This document shows positions 15,014 to 21,043 of a stretch of 21,043 nucleotides of DNA, piece after piece. This DNA comes from Pseudomonadota bacterium (lineage in GTDB: Bacteria > Pseudomonadota > Alphaproteobacteria > Rhizobiales > Hyphomicrobiaceae): contig JAEZBU010000065.1 of NCBI GenBank assembly GCA_023426855.1, positions 1 to 21,043 of the forward strand, written 5' to 3'. Both the position numbers and the translations under genes were made by a program. The first letter of the stretch is position 1; each line of letters starts with the position of its first letter. The notes beneath the pieces are model-generated. The model was not told the DNA's origin and searched no databases. It saw only the letters and a program-made list of their open reading frames with translations.

Positions 15014-15955
15014 CTACGCCGCCTGCTGAATTGCTGACAATTGCCAGCCGTCACTGCGCGCACGATCGTCACGGCGGAACGTCCACAACTCGACGGCTTC
15101 GGTGGCGCGAGTCTCGTCGCCGGAGACAACCCGGCCCGTTTCGCGCTCTACGGTCACGTCGATGTGGGAATAGCGCATGGCAACGGTGGCATACTCAGAA
15201 CCAGCCTCACGCCACGCTTCCGAGACGTCACCTTGCAGCAGTTTCACTTCAGAAATGTCGTTGCGCACACCCTGCTTGGCGTTGTCGGACAGCTCCTGGC
15301 TGAAATACGACAGCATCTCTGGGGTGGTGATCGCGCCCAGTTTGTCGACATCCTCGCGGCTGTTCGCAGTGTGGATCTCGCTGAGCAGTCTCTCGAATGA
15401 ATCGAGGTCAGCCTGGCTGACTGTCAGCGGGGTCGTCGCGGCAGGAGCGCCGCCCGTTGAGCCGAACGCCTGGCGTGTCGGCATAGCCATGTCACGCTGC
15501 GGAGCACGGCCGGCACCCGACGGAGCACCCGCACGCGCAAGTGCAGGCTGTCCACGGCTCCTGACGAACATCACCACGAGGTAGACGACGCCGGCAATAA
15601 GAAGCAACTGAAGCATAAAGCCCAGCGCGCTGGCCAAGGCGCCAACTCCAAAGATGCTTGCGAGACCCACCGCAAACAGGCTGCCCATCAGCAGGCCACG
15701 CATTCCGCCGAAGCGCGAGGCTTGGGCTGCTGCGCCAGAAGCCGCGCCCGGCTGTGCGCTGGCGGGAGCTTTCTGCGGGGTCATGGATCTTTGAATCGGA
15801 GCCGTTTTCGGAGCCGTATTGGTGGCGGGCGGCGTCATGAAGGTCTTGCTTCCGCGGCTACCGAAGCTCCGGCGAGCATCGGCCACGTCAGCAGCGACAA
15901 CCGCGAATACCGATGCCAAGGCAACCACGAGAACGGACAAACGTAAAAACGACAT
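15014..15955 (-). CDS. Tim44-like domain membrane-associated protein
   Basis: A 313-residue protein. Residues 1-26 are a signal peptide or first membrane segment (MSFLRLSVLVVALASVFAVVAADVADA), residues ~30-85 are Ser/Pro/Ala-rich, and ~88-132 contain two closely spaced hydrophobic segments (LLMGSLFAVGLASIFGVGAL and MLQLLLIAGVVYLVVMFV). After a second linker, residues ~180-313 match the Tim44-like domain (PF04280), including SFERLLSEIHTANSREDVDKLGAITTPEMLSYF and the final VELWTFRRDDRA...GWQLSAIQQ. Family members are alphaproteobacterial relatives of the mitochondrial import component, with unknown bacterial role. ATG at 15955 is chosen because AGGGA precedes it by 5 nt and the 71-residue upstream extension looks non-coding. 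Converges with the HEPN-like gene with 11 bp between stops. Confidence 0.85.
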   Translation of the reverse strand: MSFLRLSVLVVALASVFAVVAADVADARRSFGSRGSKTFMTPPATNTAPKTAPIQRSMTPQKAPASAQPGAASGAAAQASRFGGMRGLLMGSLFAVGLASIFGVGALASALGFMLQLLLIAGVVYLVVMFVRSRGQPALARAGAPSGAGRAPQRDMAMPTRQAFGSTGGAPAATTPLTVSQADLDSFERLLSEIHTANSREDVDKLGAITTPEMLSYFSQELSDNAKQGVRNDISEVKLLQGDVSEAWREAGSEYATVAMRYSHIDVTVERETGRVVSGDETRATEAVELWTFRRDDRARSDGWQLSAIQQAA

Positions 15956-16358
15956 TGGCTTCCCTTCGATTGAAAGGTGGCTGACAACGAACCACAAATC
16001 ATCAGAGCGTATATAAGTATGCCTAGCGTGATTAACACGGTTGCCGCTCGATAGGAAGTGAAGCGGGCAGGCATGCCCGAGGTCCCCTGGCTCAGTGTCA
16101 ACTGGGGGCCGAACGACATTCAAACCTGTTTGAATGAGAAGCGAAATGGGCACTTCCGGTCTGCCCACCAGTCGCGGAATTGCGACATGTGTGCACCGCC
16201 GCCTGGCGCTTGTCGTCTGACTCCGAACGAAGAATCGCCATAGTAGCCGCTAGAAGTCTCCGCCCTCCGCAAGACGATCAGGAGCATGCACGACGAGTAA
16301 CCTCCAGCATCGATAGCTCGTCCGCTATCGTACGACTGGACCCCATCCCGATAAGCGA
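15956..16358. other. Intergenic region without a supported gene
   Basis: About 400 bp between the Tim44-like start and the glnA terminator. It should hold the Tim44-like promoter; a TATATA-containing stretch at 16010-16020 (minus reading CTTATATAC) is a possible -10 but no convincing -35 accompanies it. No ORF with a Shine-Dalgarno and no RNA gene was recognised. Confidence 0.4.
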
Positions 16359-16384
16359 AAGGGCGGCCCGCGAGAGCCGCCCTT
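16359..16384 (-). terminator. Intrinsic terminator of glnA
   Basis: AAGGGCGGC and GCCGCCCTT form a perfect 9-bp stem with an 8-nt loop, 39 bp after the glnA stop. On minus the stem ends in TTT followed by CGC, a short T-tract. Confidence 0.75.
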
Positions 16385-16423
16385 CCTGAATCTCGGTCGT
16401 TTTGCTGTGACGGACTGCTGGTA

Positions 16424-17833
16424 TTAGACCGAGTAGTACATGTCGAACTCGACCGGGTGCGGTGTCATCTCGAAGCGCATAACCTCTTCCATCTTCAGCT
16501 CGATGTAAGCGTCGATCATGTCGTCGGAGAACACGCCGCCCATCTTGAGGAACGCGCGATCTTTGTCGAGGCTGTCGAGCGCCTCACGCAGCGAGCTGCA
16601 CACCGTTGGGATCTCTGCCAGTTCCGCCGGCGGCAGGTCGTACAGGTTCTTGTCCATGGCCTCACCCGGATGGATCTTGTTCATGATGCCATCCATGCCG
16701 GCCATCAGCATCGCCGAGAAAGCCAGGTATGGGTTCGCAGCCGGATCCGGGAAGCGGATCTCGATGCGCTTCGCCTTCGGGCTGGAGACGTGCGGGATGC
16801 GGCAGGACGCCGAACGGTTGCGCGCCGAATAGGCGAGCAGAACGGGCGCCTCGTAGCCCGGGACCAGACGCTTGTAGGAGTTGGTCGTCGGGTTGGTGAA
16901 GGCGTTGATGGCCTTGGCATGCTTCAGGATGCCGCCGATGTAGAACAGGCAGGTCTCGGAGAGGTCGGCGTACTTATTGCCGGCGAACACCGGCTGTCCG
17001 CCCTTCCAGATCGACTGGTGGCAGTGCATGCCCGAGCCATTGTCACCGAACACCGGTTTCGGCATGAAGGTTACGGTCTTGCCGTAAGCGTGAGCGACGT
17101 TGTGGCAGACGTACTTGTAGACCTGCAGATGGTCAGCCATCGTCACCATCGGGCCGAACTTGATGCCGAGCTCGTGCTGAGCGGCAGCAACTTCGTGGTG
17201 GTGCTTTTCGACGGAAACGCCCATCTCGGACAGAACCGACAGCATCTCGGAGCGGATGTCCTGGCAGCTATCGACCGGCGGAACCGGGAAGTAGCCGCCC
17301 TTGGTGCGCGGACGGTGGCCCAGGTTGCCCATCTCGTACTGGGTGCCGCTGTTGGTCGGCAGCTCGGTCGAGTCGAGCTTGAAGCCCGTGTTGAACGGAT
17401 CAGCGCTGAAGCGCACGTCGTCGAAGATGAAGAATTCAGCTTCGGGGCCGAAATAGATCGTGTCGCCGATGCCGGTCTGCTTCACATAGGCTTCTGCCTT
17501 CTTGGCGATGCCACGCGGATCGCGCTCGTAAAGCTCGCCGGTGGACGGCTCGATAATGTCGCAGAAGATCGCCAGCGTGCTCTGGGCGAAGAACGGATCG
17601 AGGTGCGCGGAAGCCGGGTCCAGGCTCAGCAGCATGTCCGAGGCTTCAATGCCCTTCCAGCCAGCAATCGACGAACCGTCGAACGCATAGCCGTCAGCAA
17701 AAACGCTCTCATCGATGCAGGATGCATCGGCCGTGACGTGCTGCATCTTGCCTTTGGTATCGGTAAACCGCAGGTCGACAAACTTGACGTCCTTGTCCTT
17801 GATCAACTTCAGGACGTCGGCTGGGCTTGCCAT
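16424..17833 (-). CDS. glnA: Glutamine synthetase type I
   Basis: A 469-residue cytoplasmic enzyme, the normal length of GSI-beta dodecameric glutamine synthetases, which makes glutamine from glutamate, ammonia and ATP. Visible signatures are FDGSSIAGW at 51-59, the catalytic FGPEAEFFIFD segment (128-138), the GDNGSGMHCHQS nucleotide/ammonia loop (263-274), NSYKRLVPGYEAP (318-330) and RIEIRFPDPAANPYLAF (356-372). Tyr398 in KNLYDLPP is the conserved adenylylation site, so activity should be switched by GlnE under PII control. A GGGAG sits 8 nt before the ATG. It lies 102 bp behind glnB on the same strand, the common alphaproteobacterial glnBA operon, and is followed by its own terminator. Confidence 0.97.
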   Translation of the reverse strand: MASPADVLKLIKDKDVKFVDLRFTDTKGKMQHVTADASCIDESVFADGYAFDGSSIAGWKGIEASDMLLSLDPASAHLDPFFAQSTLAIFCDIIEPSTGELYERDPRGIAKKAEAYVKQTGIGDTIYFGPEAEFFIFDDVRFSADPFNTGFKLDSTELPTNSGTQYEMGNLGHRPRTKGGYFPVPPVDSCQDIRSEMLSVLSEMGVSVEKHHHEVAAAQHELGIKFGPMVTMADHLQVYKYVCHNVAHAYGKTVTFMPKPVFGDNGSGMHCHQSIWKGGQPVFAGNKYADLSETCLFYIGGILKHAKAINAFTNPTTNSYKRLVPGYEAPVLLAYSARNRSASCRIPHVSSPKAKRIEIRFPDPAANPYLAFSAMLMAGMDGIMNKIHPGEAMDKNLYDLPPAELAEIPTVCSSLREALDSLDKDRAFLKMGGVFSDDMIDAYIELKMEEVMRFEMTPHPVEFDMYYSV

Positions 17834-17898
17834 TCTACTACTCCCCTATGTCTAGGCTGGATTGTGAAAGTTGGTTCGTAAGCGTGAAAATGCAGCCA

Positions 17899-17934
17899 CG
17901 CCGCAGCGGCCGTTAAGGCCGGTTGGTTGCGGCG
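17899..17934 (-). other. Intercistronic hairpin between glnB and glnA
   Basis: Outer arms CGCCGCA (17899-17905) and TGCGGCG (17928-17934) are perfectly complementary. Inside them GGCC (17908-17911) can pair with GGCC (17917-17920). It starts 1 bp after the glnB stop and has no T-run, so it looks more like an mRNA processing, stability or attenuation element than a full terminator. Role is inference. Confidence 0.5.
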
Positions 17935-17935
17935 C

Positions 17936-18274
17936 CTATATGGCTTCGGCTCCCGTTTCGCCTGTACGAATACGGATAGCCTCTTCGATCGTCGAGATGA
18001 AAATCTTGCCGTCGCCGATGCGTCCGGTTTTGGCAGCCTTCTGAATAGCCTCTACGGCCTTGTCGAGAAGTTCGTCGGCGAGCACGACCTCGATTTTCAC
18101 TTTCGGCAGGAAATCCACCACGTACTCAGCGCCCCGATACAGCTCGGTGTGCCCCTTCTGGCGGCCGAAACCCTTGGCCTCAATGACGGTAATGCCTTGC
18201 AGGCCAATCTCCTGCAACGCCTCCTTCACCTCATCGAGCTTGAAGGGCTTAATGATCGCCTCGATCTTCTTCAT
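17936..18274 (-). CDS. glnB: Nitrogen regulatory protein P-II
   Basis: A 112-residue trimeric signal protein that senses 2-oxoglutarate, ATP/ADP and glutamine status and controls GlnE, NtrB and other targets. It starts MKKIEAIIKPFKLDEVKEAL. The T-loop 37-55 contains GRQKGHTELYRGAEYVVDF with the uridylylation site Tyr51, and the second signature TGRIGDGKIFIS at 83-94 binds ATP. The ATG at 18274 gives the canonical length; a longer in-frame start at 18364 would add 30 unrelated residues and precede the promoter. GGGAGG and GAGG lie just upstream. Linkage to glnA favours glnB over glnK, although the two cannot be told apart by sequence alone here. Likely transcribed from the sigma-54-type site at 18349-18363. 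Confidence 0.96.
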   Translation of the reverse strand: MKKIEAIIKPFKLDEVKEALQEIGLQGITVIEAKGFGRQKGHTELYRGAEYVVDFLPKVKIEVVLADELLDKAVEAIQKAAKTGRIGDGKIFISTIEEAIRIRTGETGAEAI

Positions 18275-18348
18275 ATCCTCATGCCTCCCGTGACTGAGGC
18301 CAAACTCCTGATGGTCCGGCGCGCAGCCATTTTGACTGACACTCCATA

Positions 18349-18363
18349 GCACGCAGCGTGCCA
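18349..18363 (-). promoter_or_regulatory. Sigma-54 (RpoN) -24/-12 promoter for glnBA
   Basis: The minus strand reads TGGCACG-CTGC-GTGC, matching the sigma-54 consensus TGGCACG-N4-TTGC except for one base, with GG and GC at the required spacing. Predicted start near 18337, giving a ~63-nt leader before glnB. Confidence 0.75.
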
Positions 18364-18451
18364 AGTCGTTACCAATGCGTTTTTATCCCCAGTTGTCAGT
18401 AAGTTACAGACTTCCTCCGGCTGGACACGATGGCATCGTCGCGCGCAATAT

Positions 18452-18468
18452 TGCCTACTAATTAGGCA
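18452..18468. promoter_or_regulatory. Promoter-proximal TGC-N11-GCA dyad, candidate NtrC site
   Basis: TGCCTACTAATTAGGCA is almost perfectly symmetric; with flanks the arms are ATTGCCTA and TAGGCAAT (18450-18470) around CTAAT. It is centred about 123 bp upstream of the predicted glnB start. The outer TGC...GCA spacing fits NtrC sites, though the inner ACC...GGT of the enteric consensus is absent. A MarR- or TetR-type operator for the VOC gene is the alternative. Confidence 0.55.
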
Positions 18469-18471
18469 ATC

Positions 18472-18488
18472 TGCCTACAATGCCAGCA
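18472..18488. promoter_or_regulatory. Distal TGC-N11-GCA site, candidate second NtrC site
   Basis: TGCCTACAATGCCAGCA repeats the TGCCTAC half-site of the neighbouring dyad and keeps TGC-N11-GCA. Its centre is 20 bp, two helical turns, from the first. TAGGCA at 18463-18468 and TGCCTA at 18472-18477 also form an inverted pair. Confidence 0.45.
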
Positions 18489-18599
18489 TCCGCATTTCGT
18501 GCGTGATCGTCGATTGGGCATGCCTGCCTGTTGAATGCGCTGGACTTGTGACCGCCTGCCGGACTTGAATCTACCTCGTCCGACGGTGGGAGAACGCCC

Positions 18600-18980
18600 G
18601 TGCGTGTCATCAGCCTGGATCATCTCGTCTTGACGGTCACCGATATCGACAAGACCGTGAGCTTCTACGTCGACGTGCTCGGCATGACGCGCGAGACTTT
18701 CGGAGCGGACCAGCGCACGGCCCTGCGCTTCGGCACCCAGAAGATCAACCTGCATCTCAAAGGCCGGGAGTTTGAACCCAAATCGGAAACGCCAACGCCC
18801 GGATCGGGCGATCTTTGCTTCCTGGTTTCCGGCTTCAAGGACCTTGCCAAGCACCTCGCTGCCCATAAAGTACCTGTCGTATCCGGACCGGTGGCCGTAA
18901 CGGGAACCATGGGTCCGATGATGTCGTATTATGTTCGCGACCCCGACCAGAACCTGATTGAGCTGAGCCATTACATCTGA
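18600..18980 (+). CDS. VOC (glyoxalase/bleomycin resistance) family protein
   Basis: A 126-residue single-domain vicinal-oxygen-chelate protein. The N-terminal module has ISLDHLVLTVTDIDKTVSFYVDVLGM (His8), the middle has KINLHLKG (His52), and the end has YYVRDPDQNLIELSHYI (Glu121). These three positions match the usual His/His/Glu metal site, so a dimeric metalloenzyme is plausible; the substrate is not predictable. The start is GTG at 18600, with GGGAG 8 nt upstream, and yields the expected length. The nnr gene starts 19 bp after its stop, so the two probably share a transcript. The dyads at 18450-18488 lie 110-150 bp upstream and could also act on this gene. Confidence 0.88.
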   Translation: MRVISLDHLVLTVTDIDKTVSFYVDVLGMTRETFGADQRTALRFGTQKINLHLKGREFEPKSETPTPGSGDLCFLVSGFKDLAKHLAAHKVPVVSGPVAVTGTMGPMMSYYVRDPDQNLIELSHYI

Positions 18981-18999
18981 CTCGCCACCGCTCCCGACA

Positions 19000-20505
19000 T
19001 TGCCAATTGCCGACGGGCTGGAACTGCTCACGGCCGCGCAGATGGCGCGCGCCGACACGCTGACCATCGAAGAAGGCATCCCCGGCACCACGCTGATGGA
19101 AAACGCCGGCATCGCGGTTGCCAGCGCGGCTCAACTCATGGTTCCGCCGGGCTCGACGATCGCGGTGTTGTGCGGCCCCGGCAACAACGGCGGCGATGGT
19201 TTCGTCGCGGCCCGGCTGCTCAGCGAGCTGGATTATGAAGTCACGGTCAGCCTGCTCGGCCCGCGCAAAGCGCTGAAGGGTGATGCCGCGCACATGGCGG
19301 ATCTGTGGGACGGCCCCATTCAACCGCTCAGCTTGCAGTCAATCGAAGACGCCGACCTGGTGATCGATGCGCTGTTCGGCGCCGGCCTGACGCGGCCGCT
19401 GGACGGCATTGCCGCCAAGATCGCCAATCGTCTGGACGGAACCCGGCATCTGGTACTGGCCGTCGATGTGCCGAGCGGCGTGGACGGCAGCACCGGCGCA
19501 GTCACCGGCGTGGCAGTGAAGGCCCACCACACGGTCACGTTCTTCCGCCGCAAGCCGGGCCACCTGCTGCTGCCCGGACGACTGCATTGCCGAATGACCC
19601 ATGTCGCCGACATCGGCATCGACCCGCGCGTGCTGGACGACATCGGCGTCCGGACGTTCGTCAACGACGCGGCGCTGTGGAGGGATCTTCTGCCCCGACC
19701 GCGGCTGCAGGATCATAAATACGCGCGCGGACATGCGGTCATCGTCTCGGGTCCGGCCTGGCACACCGGCGCGGCGCGACTGGCCGCCCGTGGTGCACTG
19801 AGGATCGGCGCGGGCCTCGTGACGCTGGCGTCCGGCAGGGATGCGCTACCGATCAACGCCGCGCATCTCACCGCGATCATGCTGCGCCAGGTCGACGACT
19901 GTGGCACGCTGGCCGATATGCTGACCGACGCGCGCTTCAACGCGGTGCTGATCGGGCCGGCGGCAGGCGTCAACGACGAGACGCGCGCCAAGGTGCTCGC
20001 TGTGTTGAAGTCCGGCGCGGCAACTGTTCTCGATGCCGATGCGATCTCCGTATTCGCCAAGGACCGCGATGCGCTCATCACTGCGATCGCCGGCAAAGAT
20101 CGGCCCGTCGTGCTGACACCACATGATGGCGAGTTTGCGCGCCTGTTCCCGGATCTCAGCGATAGCCCCAAACTCGAAAAGGTCCGCGCCGCATCCGCTC
20201 TCACCGGCGCGATCGTCATCCTCAAGGGGGCCGATACGGTCATCGCGGCGCCGGACGGCCGCGCCGCCATCAACGACAACGCGCCGCCGACCTTGGCCAC
20301 GGCCGGCTCCGGCGACGTGCTCGGCGGTTTCACCACGGGACTGCTGGCGCAACGCATGCCGGCGTTCGAAGCGGCCTGCGCGGCGGTCTGGCTGCATGGG
20401 GCGTGTGCGTCATCATTCGGCCCTGGCCTGATCGCCGAAGATCTGCCGGAAGAGCTGCCCGGCGTGCTCTCAGCTTTGTTCACGGACAGTACCGCGGACA
20501 GCTAG
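19000..20505 (+). CDS. nnr: Bifunctional ADP-dependent NAD(P)H-hydrate dehydratase / NAD(P)H-hydrate epimerase
   Basis: A 501-residue fused metabolite-repair enzyme that restores hydrated NADH and NADPH. The N-terminal epimerase domain (YjeF_N, ~1-225) shows ELLTAAQMARAD, LMENAG, GPGNNGGDGFVAARLL (59-74), ALFGAGLTRPLDG (124-136) and VDVPSGVDGSTG (155-166). The C-terminal ribokinase-like dehydratase domain (~235-495) shows HKYARGHAVIVSG, IGPAAG, VLTPHDGEFARLFP (371-384), ILKGADTVIAAPDG and TAGSGDVLGGFTTGLLAQ (434-451), with Asp439 the likely catalytic base. No ATG or GTG precedes the conserved N-terminus in frame, so the start is taken as TTG at 19000, 19 bp after the VOC stop and without a clear Shine-Dalgarno. 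A start at the ATG at 19042 would cut into the conserved ELLTAAQM segment. Confidence 0.93.
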   Translation: MPIADGLELLTAAQMARADTLTIEEGIPGTTLMENAGIAVASAAQLMVPPGSTIAVLCGPGNNGGDGFVAARLLSELDYEVTVSLLGPRKALKGDAAHMADLWDGPIQPLSLQSIEDADLVIDALFGAGLTRPLDGIAAKIANRLDGTRHLVLAVDVPSGVDGSTGAVTGVAVKAHHTVTFFRRKPGHLLLPGRLHCRMTHVADIGIDPRVLDDIGVRTFVNDAALWRDLLPRPRLQDHKYARGHAVIVSGPAWHTGAARLAARGALRIGAGLVTLASGRDALPINAAHLTAIMLRQVDDCGTLADMLTDARFNAVLIGPAAGVNDETRAKVLAVLKSGAATVLDADAISVFAKDRDALITAIAGKDRPVVLTPHDGEFARLFPDLSDSPKLEKVRAASALTGAIVILKGADTVIAAPDGRAAINDNAPPTLATAGSGDVLGGFTTGLLAQRMPAFEAACAAVWLHGACASSFGPGLIAEDLPEELPGVLSALFTDSTADS

Positions 20506-20588
20506 GCGATAGCGCCCGCGCTTGTGCGGAAAACGCCTTCAGGCATAAATTCCTCCATAAGCAACAAGCAAGACTCGAGGAAACTGCC

Positions 20589-21043
20589 ATGAAGGGCGCT
20601 GTGTTCGTCGGCAATCGCGTGCTTGAACTGCAGGACTTTCCCGATCCCGAACCTGGACCAGACGACGTCGTGCTGGAGATTAAAGCCTCCGGCATGTGCG
20701 GCAGTGATCTGCATGCGTATCGATCTCCTGGCGGCGGTGCGGGTGTCGTCGCCGCGCTCGGTCTCGGCAGCGATGCGAAGCCCGTCGTTGCCGGACACGA
20801 ACCGTGCGGCGTGGTGGTGGCGCGCGGCAGGAATGTTTCCGATACGCAGGCGAAAATCGGCGCGCGGGTGATGCAGCATCACTACCACGGCTGCTGCGCA
20901 TGTCCCGACTGCGCGCAGGGCTGGTCGCAATTGTGCAAGAAGGGCCGCATGGTCGTATACGGCGTTACCGGCAATGGTGCGCACGCGCCCTACATGCTGG
21001 CGCCCGCACACACCGTCGTTCCGTTGCCGGATGAACTGTCGTT
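20589..21043 (+). CDS. Zinc-dependent alcohol dehydrogenase family protein (partial, cut by the right edge)
   Basis: The first 151 residues of a medium-chain dehydrogenase/reductase; the stop lies beyond the window. Catalytic zinc ligands are Cys37 in GMCGSDLH and His70-Glu71 in GHEPCGVV. The structural zinc lobe is present as Cys102-x2-Cys105-x2-Cys108-x7-Cys116. GMCGSDLH and the order of motifs point toward the sorbitol/threonine/butanediol dehydrogenase branch rather than class III ADH, but the cofactor-binding half is not visible. A GAGG lies 8 nt before the ATG. It begins 83 bp after the nnr stop on the same strand, with no terminator hairpin between them, so co-transcription is possible. 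Confidence 0.88.
   Translation, partial: MKGAVFVGNRVLELQDFPDPEPGPDDVVLEIKASGMCGSDLHAYRSPGGGAGVVAALGLGSDAKPVVAGHEPCGVVVARGRNVSDTQAKIGARVMQHHYHGCCACPDCAQGWSQLCKKGRMVVYGVTGNGAHAPYMLAPAHTVVPLPDELS

Noticed and set aside
16457..17881. 474-residue plus ORF opposite glnA
   Set aside because: Antisense shadow of a highly conserved glutamine synthetase.

Overview
The window looks like a chromosomal stretch from a GC-rich alphaproteobacterium, most likely Hyphomicrobiales (Bradyrhizobium/Rhodoplanes/Xanthobacteraceae-like). Reasons: a glnB-glnA pair next to a bifunctional NAD(P)HX repair gene, MeaB, a DUF992 protein, a Tim44-like protein, a Rhizobium-etli-type zinc asparaginase, and glutathione-dependent formaldehyde dehydrogenase. 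The species assignment is inference. No tRNA, rRNA, insertion sequence, integrase or CRISPR array was recognised.

Layout. 1-2711 (minus): the N-terminal ~903 codons of a giant repeat protein that runs off the left edge, with a signal peptide, a short YadA-like head segment, then about 47 tandem 16-residue repeats, 33 of them organised as eleven 48-residue (144-bp) units. It has no entry in a simple closed-ORF list because its stop lies outside the window; the long plus-strand ORF there is an antisense shadow. Its leader carries two perfect inverted repeats. 2979-3608 (minus): GST-fold protein. 3779-4267 (plus): secreted DUF992 protein. 4361-5368 (plus): ReAV-type asparaginase. 5372-7122 (minus): meaB overlapping a pyroglutamyl peptidase gene. 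7331-8842 (plus): membrane-tethered alpha/beta hydrolase. 8939-10354 (minus): FAD-linked D-lactate/glycolate-type dehydrogenase. 10635-12252 (plus): an exported three-repeat beta protein, a terminator, and an exported PepSY protein. 12376-13503 (plus): glutathione-dependent formaldehyde dehydrogenase.

13504-13931 is a gap with one strong hairpin and no credible gene. It is followed by an unrecognised protein with a C-terminal HEPN-like R-x4-H motif (13932-15002), whose last codons are embedded in the terminator of the convergent Tim44-like gene (15014-15955, minus). This is the most accessory-looking part of the window.

16359-18363 is the nitrogen-control unit: a sigma-54-type promoter, glnB (PII, uridylylation Tyr51), an intercistronic hairpin, glnA (adenylylation Tyr398) and a terminator, all on the minus strand. 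Upstream of the promoter lie two TGC-N11-GCA dyads 20 bp apart, centred about 123 and 143 bp from the predicted start site, the arrangement expected of an NtrC-type enhancer. To the right, on plus, come a VOC-family protein, the bifunctional NAD(P)HX epimerase/dehydratase, and the 5' part of a zinc-dependent alcohol dehydrogenase cut by the right edge.

Most genes are ordinary. The points most worth a second look are the minus-strand repeat adhesin and its DNA-level repeat amplification, the glnB enhancer/promoter architecture, and the orphan HEPN protein.
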